Assembly (NCBI GenBank): GCA_964575455.1 | Contig: CAZNRX010000005.1 | Span: 1 to 64,000, forward strand | DNA: 64,000 nt | Direction of reading: 5' to 3' | Origin: SKLM01 sp964575455 | Lineage (GTDB): Bacteria; Chloroflexota; Anaerolineae; B4-G1 | Shown here: positions 49,421 to 57,933 of the stretch, piece after piece | Layout: every line of letters begins with the position of its first letter | How positions within the stretch are numbered: the stretch's first letter is position 1 | Notes under the pieces: model-generated | Database searches by the model: none | The model's input: the letters and a program-made list of their open reading frames with translations, nothing else | What the model was told of the DNA's origin: nothing | Translations under genes and position numbers: made by a program

Positions 49421-49624
49421 CCTTGGTGTTGGAGGGATCGAGGAGCAAGAGCGTGTTACATCATCGCTACACCTGAGCGAAAGAGCCTGGGACGTCAGTT
49501 TGGCGTCTACAGGCGAGCGTATGCACACGCCAGGGGGCGGTGGGGTGACCGTATCCTGAGACCAAGTGTGGTGTGTCCCTCCGGGGCAACAGCCGTCGCT
49601 GGCGTGTGCTGGCGACGGCTTTTC
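49421..49624 (+). ncRNA. Structured leader RNA, possible riboswitch of unknown class
   Basis: About 200 bases without a gene. A closing stem can pair GGAGGGA (49431-49437) with TCCCTCC (49576-49582). Inside lie a hairpin CCTG-GACG/CGTC-CAGG (about 49486-49513), a hairpin GCGT/ACGC (49517-49530), and CGGT/ACCG (about 49538-49551). CTTGGT (49422-49427) can also pair with ACCAAG (49561-49566), crossing the closing stem. A strong terminator hairpin follows. This is the layout of a riboswitch; I could not match it to a known class by eye. Confidence 0.5.
49591..49624 (+). terminator. Leader terminator before the DUF3343 gene
   Basis: AGCCGTCGC (49591-49599) and GCGACGGCT (49612-49620) form a 9-bp GC-rich stem with a 12-base loop, then TTTTCGTT. 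It falls between the promoter and the operon, so it can only make sense as a regulated attenuator. Confidence 0.75.
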
Positions 49625-49854
49625 GTTGCCGCTGGCGCAGGGTTGTTTTGGTCTGCTCCACGAGCTACGCCCTGCGGGTGGGGAAGGTGCTGACCAAGGC
49701 CGGGACTGATTGTCGGGTGATCACGTTGGCGCGTCACCTCGGTTCCGGCTGCGGGATCTGCGCACGTGCGCGACAGGCCGACCGACAGGGAGTGGTGAAG
49801 GCGTTGAAAGCGGCAGGGTCGAGATTGAGGAGGTTCACGACATCTGATGAGTGA
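49606..49854 (+). CDS. DUF3343-like putative Se/S carrier protein
   Basis: A small single domain resembling DUF3343 (also found in YedF-type proteins). It shows the strand VVLVCSTSYALR, helix VGKVLTKAG, then VITLARHLGSGCGICAR with the conserved Cys-Gly, and a final helix VVKALKAAG. Such proteins are annotated as possible selenium or sulfur carriers because they co-occur with SelD. The start is uncertain: GTG 49606 lies in the terminator hairpin, while TTG 49648 lies after it but shortens the first strand. Its last bases overlap the next ATG, so translation is coupled. Location upstream of selD supports the call. Confidence 0.6.
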   Translation: MLATAFRCRWRRVVLVCSTSYALRVGKVLTKAGTDCRVITLARHLGSGCGICARARQADRQGVVKALKAAGSRLRRFTTSDE

Positions 49855-50614
49855 TGAAGGCACGTATCCGACGATGGCTCTGTCTGCCAAGTGGTACTAC
49901 ATGTATCCTGAGCGGCTTGACTGTATCACTGCGCACGGGTTCGCGGTGGAGTACACCCCTCACCCTCAAAGGCTTGACTTACTCCCTGCGCACTTGGACC
50001 CACTGCTCGAAGCGGGCATCCCCGTCCGCTACCACGGGTTCTTTCCGGAGCACGAGTTCGGTCATGTGGATCCCCTCATTGCGGACCGTGCGATGCGCGT
50101 TCAAGAGGCAGCGTTGGACGCGATGCAGGGGCGAGGAGAGCAGGTCGTCACAATCCACGTTGGCCTGAATCCGCAAGTTCCCATCAACCTTGATCGAGTG
50201 GTCGAGAATCTATCGAAGCTGGTGGCCTATGGACGCGAGCTGGGGATCACCGCGTGCCTGGAGAACCTGCCCCGCGGCCCGACCAGCGACCCGGATACGG
50301 TTGTCGAATGGGCTCGGGCATCCGGCGCGATGATCACCTATGACGTGGGACACGCCGTTTCGTGCCGGCGCGTTCAGGATGGCGGGTTGACGCCGCTCGA
50401 CTTCATCGACGCGTTCGCTGATCGCCTTTTTGAGGTGCACATGTACGAGCGGGAGACCGATCGGCACCATCCGCCGGCGGATATGACGATTCTAGGGCCG
50501 ATCGTCGATCGTCTGATGGCCACCTCGTGTGCATGGTGGACGATTGAGCTGGACAGCTGCGCCGAGGCTGTGATGACGCGGTCCCTGCTGCTTGACTATT
50601 TGGATGGCACGTAA
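49847..50614 (+). CDS. TIM-barrel protein, xylose-isomerase/AP-endonuclease-2-like
   Basis: A 255-residue single-domain barrel of the AP_endonuc_2 class. Barrel strands with metal ligands appear as YHGFFPEHEFGH (about 64), VTIHVGLN (about 102), ACLENLPRG (about 136), ITYDVGHAV (about 163), FEVHMYE (about 196) and WTIELDSC (about 228). The Glu, Asp and His positions fit a divalent-metal sugar isomerase or epimerase. Substrate unknown. It overlaps the DUF3343-like gene by eight bases and precedes selD by 66 bases, so it is part of the selenium-flavoured operon, though such proteins are not known to be required for Se metabolism. Confidence 0.75.
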   Translation: MSDEGTYPTMALSAKWYYMYPERLDCITAHGFAVEYTPHPQRLDLLPAHLDPLLEAGIPVRYHGFFPEHEFGHVDPLIADRAMRVQEAALDAMQGRGEQVVTIHVGLNPQVPINLDRVVENLSKLVAYGRELGITACLENLPRGPTSDPDTVVEWARASGAMITYDVGHAVSCRRVQDGGLTPLDFIDAFADRLFEVHMYERETDRHHPPADMTILGPIVDRLMATSCAWWTIELDSCAEAVMTRSLLLDYLDGT

Positions 50615-50680
50615 CCACGCTGTGATGACGTGTCTGTTTCGACCCGAGGACTGAACACGAAGGTCAGGATTAGGAGGTAT

Positions 50681-51730
50681 ATGACACGCGAGGAGATACG
50701 CCTGACGGCGTTGACCAGCGCGGCCGGGTGAGCGGCCAAGATGGGTCCTGAGACCCTGGCGCAGGTTCTGCGCCCTTTGCGAAACATCTTCCCGGAAGAA
50801 CAGCACCCGGAGCTGTTGGTGGGACTGGCCGTCAGCGACGATGCGGCTGTCTACAAGCTGACCGATGATGTGGCTGTCATCCAGACGCTCGATTTCTTCC
50901 CGCCGGTCGTCGACGATCCCTACGACTACGGCGCCATCGCTGCTGCCAATGCGATGAGCGACGTGTACGCTATGGGCGGCGAGGTGGTGTTAGCGCTCAA
51001 CATCTGTGGCTTCCCACCGGACTTGCCGCCCGAGGTCGTCAGTGAGATTCTGCGCGGTGGGGCGGAAAAGGTGGCCGAAGCGGGTGGCGTGCTGGCCGGC
51101 GGTCACACGGTTGACGACGAGGAGCCCAAGTACGGTCTCTCGGTGATGGGCCTGGCACATCCCGATCGGGTGTGGATCAAGGCCGCCGCTTGCCCCGGGG
51201 ACGTGCTGGTGCTGACCAAGCCATTGGGCGTGGGGATCATCACCACGGTGCTCAAGGCGGACATGGTCGCCCCGGCGCACATAGCAGCGGCGGTCGAGAG
51301 TATGAAGAGGCTCAACCGCGAGGCCGCGCAGCTCTTGCAGCAGGTCGGGGTGCACGCCGTGACCGACATCACGGGCTTCGCGCTGCTGGGCCATGGCTAC
51401 GAGATGGCGGAGAAGAGCGGCGCGCGGCTGCGCTTCCATCTGGGACGGATCCCTTTCTTGGAGGGGGCGCGGGAATACGCCGACATGTGGCTTTTCCCCG
51501 GTGGTACCTGCGACAACGAGTGTGCCTACGAGCACGGCGTAAGCTTCGCACCGGGGATTGAGGAGGAGGTGCAGCAGCTGCTCTACACGCCCGAGACCTC
51601 AGGTGGACTGCTCGCCGCTGTGCCGCCAGAGAAGGTGAACGAACTAACTGCGCTCTTTGGCGCCGCCGAGCACCCTTGCTGGGTCATTGGCGAGGTACTC
51701 GATGGTAAAGGCATTCACGTGGTCTCGTAA
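50681..51730 (+). CDS. selD: Selenophosphate synthase, selenocysteine-containing
   Basis: A 349-residue SelD that makes selenophosphate from selenide and ATP. A normal reading starts only at 50741, but a better start is ATG 50681 with AGGAGGT before it: MTREEIRLTALTSAAG, then in-frame TGA at 50729-50731 (codon 17), then AAKMGPETLAQVL. Codon 17 is the catalytic Cys in E. coli SelD, and Lys follows at position 20 as expected. The rest is full length: VSDDAAVYKL, TLDFFPPVVDDPYDYG, AMSDVYAMGG, AGGHTVDDEEPKYG and DITGFALLGH. So UGA is read as selenocysteine. Requires SelA, SelB and tRNA-Sec elsewhere. Confidence 0.92.
50729..50760 (+). promoter_or_regulatory. Sec UGA codon and candidate bacterial SECIS hairpin
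   Basis: Downstream of TGA (50729-50731) the stem GGGTC (50743-50747) / GACCC (50752-50756) closes a CTGA loop. A lower stem, GCC (50735-50737) with GGC (50758-50760), is separated by an internal loop. The loop starts 16 bases after the UGA, within the range of bacterial SECIS elements. The usual early loop G is third rather than first or second. Confidence 0.6.
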
Positions 51731-51755
51731 TACCAATACATGAGGAGGGCATGCA

Positions 51756-53138
51756 ATGAATGTCATTGGCATCATGCTGGATAGCCTGCGCCAGGATCAC
51801 GTCAGCTTCCACAATGGTGGGCGGCCGGTCTTCGAAGGCATTCCTGCCTGTCGGACGCCAAACCTGGATGCGTTCGCGGAGGAGTGCGTCGTCTTCGACA
51901 ACGCCTATCCCGAGGCGCTGCCCACCATTTCGGTGCGCACATAGCTGTTCACCGGTCAGCGCACACTGCCCTATCGTCCGTGGCAGCCGTTGACCGAGGA
52001 GGATATCTCCGTGGCCGAGATTCTGCGCGCGGAGGGGTACGTGTGCGGTCTGGTCTCCGACTGCTACCACTATCGGGCCCCGGGAATGAACTTCCATCGC
52101 GGGCTCCACGCCTACCGCTGGATACAAGGGCAGGAGTACGACCCGTGGGCGTCGCATCCGTCCCAACGTGACCTGGACAACTACGTGAATCGGCACTACA
52201 ATGCGACCTGGCGCGGTCGCGTGGCTCAGTTTCTATCCAGTACCGATGGGTTCACTCGCGAGGAGGACTGGTTCCCGGCGAGGGTGGTAGATGAGGCGGT
52301 CGAGTGGCTGGCGAAGAATCACGATCACGCCCGTCTCTTCGCCTGGATCGACTCCTTCGACCCCCACGAACCGTGGGATCCGCCAGCTACCTTCGACACC
52401 TACACGGATCCAGACTACGCTGGCAAGCGGCTGATTCTTCCCATGGGCGGACCAGCGGAGGATTGGGCCACGCCCGAGGAGATCCGCCACATTCGGGGCC
52501 TGTACGCAGGCGAAGTCGCCTTCGTTGATCACTGTCTGGGGCGTCTGTTCGAAGCGCTTGAGGACTTGGGCTATTACGACGATTCGGTCGTCGTTCTGCT
52601 GGCCGATCATGGTCACCCCCTGGCTGACCACGGCAAGTTCCTGAAGGGGGGCGACCGCATGTACAATGAGCTGCTCAAGGTGCCATTCATGATCCGCCTG
52701 CCAGGCGGGGAGGGCGCGCGTCGTACGCCGGCCATCGTCCAGTTCCACGACCTGCTTCCCACCTTGCTTGACCTGCTGGGGATGGCGAACAACGCCAGCG
52801 CGATGCAGGGCTGGAGCTTCCTGCCGGTGCTGCGGGGAGAGGCCGACGCACATCGTGAGGTCATCATCACCGGCTACCACGAGGCGCCCGACCGCTGCGT
52901 GCGCGACCAGGTGTGGAGCTACGTGCAGCGACCGGAGGGTGAGCCGGACGAGCTGTACAACCTGGTCGAGGATCCCAGGGAGCGTGTTAACCTCATTGAT
53001 GAGCACCCCGGGGAGGCGCGTCGGCTGGTCAGTGCCTTCGGCAGCGCGTTTCGGCTCAAGTCGCAGCCGGGGGTCAGCCACACGGAGGTGAAGGGCATCC
53101 AGGGCAAATACAAGCTGGCGTCCAGCGGCATTGCGTAG
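51756..53138 (+). pseudogene. Sulfatase/alkaline-phosphatase-superfamily gene with in-frame TAG
   Basis: One frame from ATG 51756 (GAGGAGGGC before it) to 53138 encodes about 460 residues, interrupted only by TAG at 51942-51944 (codon 63). The context is ISVRT-stop-LFTGQRTLPYRPW; relatives have Gln or another residue here, and CAG to TAG is one C-to-T change. Metal ligands are present: MLDSLRQDH (about 6), VLLADHGHPLADHG (about 284). The Cys-x-Pro-x-Arg formylglycine motif is absent; PTISVR suggests a Thr nucleophile, as in phosphodiesterase-like members. A restart near ATG 52086 would lack the active site. Either a true nonsense mutation or a base error. Confidence 0.7.
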
Positions 53139-53240
53139 AGGGCAGACAGCTTACGGAATGGCACTCCGCTTCGCTCCGAGCCGTACTACGAGCGAGCGGG
53201 GGGTGGGGCGTTCGATAGCAGATCTGATGCGGAGGCTACG

Positions 53241-54620
53241 ATGAATGAGATATTCGATCACATTGAGGCGCACAGCGACGAGTACTTGAGCCGATTGGTG
53301 CAGGCCTGCGCCCAGCCCAGTATCTCGGCACAGGGTGAAGGGCTTGACGAGATGGCGAACCTGGTCGCCGGTATGCTGAGGGGTGTTGGCTTTGACGTGG
53401 AGCTGGTCTCGCCTGGCCCGGAGGGCGTTCCTCCCGTTGTGCTGGGGCGGATGGGCGGGAGCGGTGAGCGAACGCTCTTGCTTTACAACCACTACGATGT
53501 CCAGCCGGTCGATCCGCTCGAGGAGTGGATCACGCCTCCCTTCGAACCGGACCTACGCGACGGCAAGGTCTACGGGCGAGGCACCGCGGACAACAAAGGC
53601 TCCATCGTCTCGCGGGTCTGTGCCCTGGAGGCGTACCTAGCACACCGGGGTGAGCTGCCCGTCGACGTTGTCTGGGTCATTGAGGGCGAGGAGGAGGTCG
53701 GCAGCCCCCATCTGGACAGCTTCGCGGAGGAGCACGCTGATCTGCTGCGCGGAGCTTGCGGCTGCATCTGGGAGGCTGGGGGCCGGAATGCCCGAGAGAG
53801 GTATCAGATCTCCCTGGGATGCAAGGGGCTGCTGTACGTTGAACTGCGTGCTCAGGAGGCGGCCCGAGACCTCCATTCGGCCCTGGCAGCCACCGTCGCC
53901 AGCCCCGCCTGGCGGTTGCTGTGGGCGCTGAACACGTTGAAGGGCCCCGACGGTAGGGTGCGCATCCCTGGCTTCTACGACGACGTGCAGCCTATCTCTC
54001 CGGCCCAGCGCAGAGCGCTGGCCGACTGGGACTATCCCGAGGAAGAGGTGAAGCAACTTTACGGCATCGAGGAGTTCCTCGACGGCCTGATGGGCGATGA
54101 TCTGAAGGAGCGCCTCATCTTTGGCCCTACGTGCAACGTGGATGGCTTTCACGCCGGCTACGGCGGCCCGGGCTCAAAGACAGTTTTGCCCTCGCGAGCG
54201 ACTGCCAAGCTGGACTTCCGCTTGATCCCCGATCAGGATCCGGAGCGGATTCTGCAGCTGCTGCAGGAGCACTTGGAGCGTGAGGGGTTTGAGGATATTG
54301 ACGTGGTCACCTTCGACGGTGGCTCGGCAGGGGAGCATCCGGTGGTGGGCGACCCGGAGCACCCGTTTGTCAAGATGTGCGTGCGCACGGCGGAGCGAAT
54401 CTACGGGCACGAGCCGGCTGTGATCCCTATGATGTCGGGCACCGGGCCTGTGCATCAGATCTGCGGTCAGTTCAGGGTGCCGATGGCCACGGCCGCCGGG
54501 GTAGGCTACGCTGGATCGCGGGGCCACGCGCCCAACGAGAACATTCGCATCGACGACTTCGTCGTCGTCACCAAATATCTCGTTGGTCTGTTGGAGGATC
54601 TGGCACGAATGCCCGAATGA
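53241..54620 (+). CDS. M20-family dipeptidase/carboxypeptidase
   Basis: A 459-residue di-zinc hydrolase of the M20A/carnosinase-like group. The metal-site signature YNHYDVQPVDP is near residue 77 and YGRGTADNKG near 110; the catalytic Glu is in VIEGEEEVGSPH near 145. The dimerisation lid (about 190-330) has FHAGYGGPGSKTVLPS. A late GSRGHAPNEN near residue 427 gives the final metal ligand. It probably trims peptides or N-carbamoyl/acyl amino acids. M20 proteins (YgeY) accompany YgfK clusters in other bacteria, but similarity to YgeY specifically cannot be claimed. It follows the broken sulfatase gene by about 100 bases. Confidence 0.85.
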   Translation: MNEIFDHIEAHSDEYLSRLVQACAQPSISAQGEGLDEMANLVAGMLRGVGFDVELVSPGPEGVPPVVLGRMGGSGERTLLLYNHYDVQPVDPLEEWITPPFEPDLRDGKVYGRGTADNKGSIVSRVCALEAYLAHRGELPVDVVWVIEGEEEVGSPHLDSFAEEHADLLRGACGCIWEAGGRNARERYQISLGCKGLLYVELRAQEAARDLHSALAATVASPAWRLLWALNTLKGPDGRVRIPGFYDDVQPISPAQRRALADWDYPEEEVKQLYGIEEFLDGLMGDDLKERLIFGPTCNVDGFHAGYGGPGSKTVLPSRATAKLDFRLIPDQDPERILQLLQEHLEREGFEDIDVVTFDGGSAGEHPVVGDPEHPFVKMCVRTAERIYGHEPAVIPMMSGTGPVHQICGQFRVPMATAAGVGYAGSRGHAPNENIRIDDFVVVTKYLVGLLEDLARMPE

Positions 54621-54665
54621 GGGTGGAGGCTGGCGGAAGGCTGTTGCTTTCCCCGAGGGGGCGCG

Positions 54666-55499
54666 CTAAGCGAGCTTGAACGTCGCTACGGGAATGGCCT
54701 TCGTGGGCAGGTTGCATTCGTCCGCGAGGGCATCGTCTCTCAGCCGGAGCTGCCACTCTCCTGCGCGTTCTGCTGCCGCAGCGGCGAGAGTGACGTGCGA
54801 CATCACAATCCCGGCGTCGATGAACATGGGCTTCACCACGGCAAGCGCAAGTCCGTCGGGCCGCAGGATGAAGCGCCATGGCTGGGCGTTGTGCGCCGAG
54901 GGGGCGAGCCGAGCGTGCTTCAGCACGGTGACCAGGTTTGGATCCGCGCCGTCAGGCGACCAAGGCTCGCCCCATTGCTCAGAGAAGACGATCTTGGTCA
55001 GTGGTTTCCGCTTGTGTCCGCTGGCCAGCCGCCGCACCAGTTGTGTGTGAAGACGGCCAAGCCCCTTGTCGGTTGGGTAACCTAGCGCGCAGACCGCGGC
55101 CACGATCTCTCCTGGGACCAACCCCACCGCTTCCTTGGCGCGTTCGGCGTTGTAAGTGCCTGTGATCCAGCACGTGCCCAGATCCAGGCGCGTCGCCTCT
55201 AGAACCACGTGTTCGAGGACGTATCCCAGGTCAACCCGCGCGCTCTCGCTCTCCTTGGGGAGGATGCCCGCCAGGAGGCACGGCGCGTTCTGCACCAATC
55301 CGTAGGAACCGATCATGAACGTCAGGACGTTCTTGACCGCGTCTGTGCCCTCGATCAACGTCACGCGAGGTGGCATGTTGCTCAAGGGGGCGACGTCGTC
55401 GGCCACGTTCAGCAGGCGCTCGAATATGGCTGGGGAGACGGAGCGATCCGCGTAGCTGCGGACACTGAAACGCTGGTGAATGGCTGCTAGCATGTCCAT
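54666..55499 (-). CDS. Nitroreductase-family flavoprotein
   Basis: A 277-residue double-length nitroreductase-like protein of the TM1586-like type, binding FMN. IHQRFSVRSYADRSV near residue 7 is the usual FMN-phosphate contact, and a second RLAPSAHNAQPWRF near 200 repeats the pattern, showing an internal duplication. LEATRLDLGTCWITG near 105 is also typical. The enzyme probably reduces nitro or quinone compounds with NAD(P)H. It ends with short basic tail TFKLA. Neighbours give no pathway hint. Confidence 0.8.
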   Translation of the reverse strand: MDMLAAIHQRFSVRSYADRSVSPAIFERLLNVADDVAPLSNMPPRVTLIEGTDAVKNVLTFMIGSYGLVQNAPCLLAGILPKESESARVDLGYVLEHVVLEATRLDLGTCWITGTYNAERAKEAVGLVPGEIVAAVCALGYPTDKGLGRLHTQLVRRLASGHKRKPLTKIVFSEQWGEPWSPDGADPNLVTVLKHARLAPSAHNAQPWRFILRPDGLALAVVKPMFIDAGIVMSHVTLAAAAAERAGEWQLRLRDDALADECNLPTKAIPVATFKLA

Positions 55500-55534
55500 C
55501 TCTCTTCCCCCTCCGGCTGTAAGCGAAGCGGCGC

Positions 55535-56434
55535 TCAGGACAGGCCCTGCGCCGCGGCTTCGCTGCTCTCCATCTCGTCTGCGAGCACCGCCTGCAAGGC
55601 TGATATCGCCACCTCGAGCATGTCGTCGTCCGGCTCTCGCGTCGTCAGACGCTGCAACGCCAGGTTGGGCTTGATCAAGACCTGCATCCAGGGCCGATCG
55701 GCGAAGCGCCCCGTCAGGCGGATAAACTCATAGGATATGCCGGTCAGGACCGGCAGTAGGGCGAGGCGGCTGACCAGCCGCCACACCAGGGAGGGTGGGT
55801 CCAGCGGTGCGAAGAGAAGCACCGAAAGGGCGACCAGCGTCAGCAGAAAGGACGTCCCGCAGCGCGCGTGGGCCGTCGGGAAGGGGCGTATGGCCTCGAC
55901 GGTCAGATCCTCACCGGACTCGTAGGCGTTGATCGTCTTGTGCTCGGCGCCATGGTAGGCGAACACCCGCTTGATGTCTGGCATGTGGCCGATGGCCCAG
56001 ATGTAGCCCACGACCAGGATCAATCTGAAGAGACCCTCCACCAGGCTGACGAGCCACTCGGATGGCATGATGGGTGCCAGCAGGCTGGCCAGGAACGACG
56101 GCAGGAGCATGAAGAGCCCCACCCCCAGTCCAATGCCCAGAAGCGCTGTGCCCCAGCTGGCCGGGCCCGATAGGGATGCCTCCTCGCCCACCGCCACGTC
56201 GGCTGAGGTCATGAGGGCCTTCATCCCCAGCCCAAGGGCGTCCCAAAGCATCACCAGGCCGCGAAGAAAGGGTATACGGCTGATTGGGCCGCGGTAGAGC
56301 ATCTCGTTCAGCGGCTCTGTCTCGACGACGATATCGCCCTCCGGGCGACGCAGCGCCAGGGCCATCGTCTGCGAGCCGCGCATCATCACGCCCTCGATCA
56401 CGGCTTGTCCGCCGTAGTTGAATGATTCTTTCAT
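55535..56434 (-). CDS. DUF1385 membrane protein (YqhQ-like)
   Basis: A 299-residue polytopic membrane protein. The signature start NYGGQAVIEGVMMRG (about 5-19) and YHGAEHKTINAYESGEDL (about 160) with RCGTSFLL are diagnostic of DUF1385. Four or five helices surround these loops. Family function is unknown; it is widespread in Firmicutes and Chloroflexota. The ATG at 56434 is chosen from the conserved MKESFNYGG start; an upstream frame to 56512 overlaps the HNH terminator. Short spacing to the nitroreductase (35 bases) suggests a shared transcript. Confidence 0.85.
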   Translation of the reverse strand: MKESFNYGGQAVIEGVMMRGSQTMALALRRPEGDIVVETEPLNEMLYRGPISRIPFLRGLVMLWDALGLGMKALMTSADVAVGEEASLSGPASWGTALLGIGLGVGLFMLLPSFLASLLAPIMPSEWLVSLVEGLFRLILVVGYIWAIGHMPDIKRVFAYHGAEHKTINAYESGEDLTVEAIRPFPTAHARCGTSFLLTLVALSVLLFAPLDPPSLVWRLVSRLALLPVLTGISYEFIRLTGRFADRPWMQVLIKPNLALQRLTTREPDDDMLEVAISALQAVLADEMESSEAAAQGLS

Positions 56435-56476
56435 AGGTCTGGCTCCCCTAGAACATGACGACCCCGAACAGCAGAA

Positions 56477-56502
56477 AAGGCCGGGTCGCGCTACCCGGCC
56501 TT
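56477..56502 (-). terminator. Intrinsic terminator of the HNH gene
   Basis: AAGGCCGGGT pairs over 10 bp with ACCCGGCCTT across a 6-base loop. On the minus strand it ends in TTTTC. It could also act weakly on the plus strand. Confidence 0.75.
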
Positions 56503-56527
56503 CGTGCCTCATTCCACCCGGTCCGGT

Positions 56528-57079
56528 CTACCATCCTTCCAGATAGTTCGTCCATTCGTCGATGTCGTCCGTGTATCGGCCAAAAACGTACTCGGCTGTC
56601 GGTCTGGGCTCGACCGGTTTGTGTCGCAGCCTCATGTTCGTCTCTGCCGGGGTGCGGCCCCCTTTGCGTCGGTTGCACTCCGGGCAGGCTGCCACCAGGT
56701 TTTCCCAGCGGTACTCGCCGCCGCGATGGCGAGGTATGACGTGGTCGATGGTCAGACGGCCGGTCTTGCGCCCACAGTATTGACAGCGGTAGCCGTCGCG
56801 GCGCAGGATCTCTCGCTTGCAAAGTCGAACGCGCGGGCGGGGACGATGAACCATGTAGACAAGGCGAATGACGGAAGGGCGCTCGTAGGTGCGGGAAACT
56901 GTGCGGATCACCCCCCGGCCGTTTTCCAGCACCGTGGCCTTGCCGGCCAGGACTAATCCCATTGCCCGCTTTGTATTACATACGTTGAGAGGTTGGTAGT
57001 TCCCGTTGAGCACTAGAACGGGTTCGCTCAGCTTTGCCCTGGTCCCGAACGCGCACCTCCTTGTCGCTATAGACCCCAC
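56528..57079 (-). CDS. HNH endonuclease
   Basis: A 183-residue nuclease of the HNH_5 type. The core reads RDGYRCQYCGRKTGRLTID, then HVIPRHRGGEYRWENLVAAC, with CxxC pairs CQYC and CPEC binding zinc and the HVIPR...N...N catalytic set intact. The N-terminal VLVLNGNYQPLNV segment is typical of stand-alone housekeeping HNH proteins. The start is uncertain: GTG 57079 gives the longest product, and AGGAGG lies within its first codons. There is a promoter at 57159-57187 and a terminator after the gene, so it is its own unit. Confidence 0.85.
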   Translation of the reverse strand: MGSIATRRCAFGTRAKLSEPVLVLNGNYQPLNVCNTKRAMGLVLAGKATVLENGRGVIRTVSRTYERPSVIRLVYMVHRPRPRVRLCKREILRRDGYRCQYCGRKTGRLTIDHVIPRHRGGEYRWENLVAACPECNRRKGGRTPAETNMRLRHKPVEPRPTAEYVFGRYTDDIDEWTNYLEGW

Positions 57080-57158
57080 GCCCCGCCCAGGTTGCGATAA
57101 TGGCGAGTATCGCCATATCTCTCATGAAGGCCGGACACTCAGCGATAACGCGACACTG

Positions 57159-57187
57159 AGTATAACACACTTGCCTTATGCCGTCAA
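57159..57187 (-). promoter_or_regulatory. Promoter of the HNH gene with nearby palindrome
   Basis: On the minus strand TTGACG (57182-57187) and TATACT (57159-57164) are 17 bases apart. The inverted repeat ACTCAG (57137-57142) / CTGAGT (57156-57161) overlaps the -10 and start site, as an operator might. Confidence 0.7.
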
Positions 57188-57933
57188 CGCTCCATCTCCT
57201 GCCACAGCTGTGCCAGGAGGCGGTATTTCTTCATCTCGTAGATGGCGGTGAGAAGGCTGAGACGAAGGCCGTGAAGCCCCTCGGTCACGCCTTGCAGCGT
57301 CACGAACCGCCACCAGAAGTGGCGCACGAACTGCGTGTAGGGAGTGTAGATTTGAGGTCGAACGCCTTGCTTGAGGAGTATCTGGGCGTCATACTGATTG
57401 TACCGCTCCTGCCGCGCTCTGAAGTCCGCCACGTCGTCGTAGTTGTAGTGGATGAGCGGGTTCTCCAGATGCCCTTCGGGCCCGTCGGCTATGGCGACCT
57501 CGTGCACCGGGCGCTCCCAGTGGACGTGAGTCGGTCGAAGGAGCCGGGCTTGATAATCGGGATACCAACCGGCGCCCTTTGTGAGCCGGCCGAAGATGTA
57601 GTTATGCCGCGGGATCCACCAGAGCACCTCCTCGCGATCCTGCCGGGTCACCGCTTCAATCTCGGCAGCCAGCTCCGGCGTGGCGCGCTCGTCGGCATCC
57701 ACGAAGAGGATCCACCCCGCATGCACCTGCTCCATCGCTGCGTTATGAAACTGGGCGAAGTCCTCGAAAGGGTGTTGGATCACCTCCGCCCCGGCGCTCC
57801 GAGCGAGCTCTACTGTCTCGTCGGTGCTGTAGCAGTCGAACACGATGCGCCGGCGGGCCCAGGCCAGGCTGTCGAGGCAGTCTAGGATGTTCTCTTCCTC
57901 GTTCAGCGTGGGGACGATGACGCTGACGCTCAC
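57184..57933 (-). CDS. Family 2 glycosyltransferase, WaaE-like
   Basis: A 249-residue GT-A enzyme. It opens SVSVIVPTLNEEENI, with the acidic donor motif ILFVDADERATPEL near residue 82 and the acceptor-side RHNYIFGRLTKGAGWYPDYQARL near 112. This pattern matches lipopolysaccharide-core/glucosyltransferases such as WaaE-type or beta-1,4-glucosyltransferases of surface polysaccharides. The GTG at 57933 overlaps the stop of the next glycosyltransferase (GTGA), showing coupling. The longer reading to 58209 lies within that gene. Sugar and acceptor unknown. Confidence 0.8.
   Translation of the reverse strand: MSVSVIVPTLNEEENILDCLDSLAWARRRIVFDCYSTDETVELARSAGAEVIQHPFEDFAQFHNAAMEQVHAGWILFVDADERATPELAAEIEAVTRQDREEVLWWIPRHNYIFGRLTKGAGWYPDYQARLLRPTHVHWERPVHEVAIADGPEGHLENPLIHYNYDDVADFRARQERYNQYDAQILLKQGVRPQIYTPYTQFVRHFWWRFVTLQGVTEGLHGLRLSLLTAIYEMKKYRLLAQLWQEMER

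Noticed and set aside
49431..49584. Possible tRNA-Sec (selC) because GGAGGGA and TCCCTCC could form an acceptor stem near selD
   Set aside because: The span is about 150 bases, too long, and there is no GTTCGA-type T loop or TCA anticodon loop.
51756..53138. Pyrrolysine or amber recoding to explain in-frame TAG codons at 51942 and 17157
   Set aside because: Many intact genes here end in TAG, and the second case is in an obviously decayed frame lacking a start.
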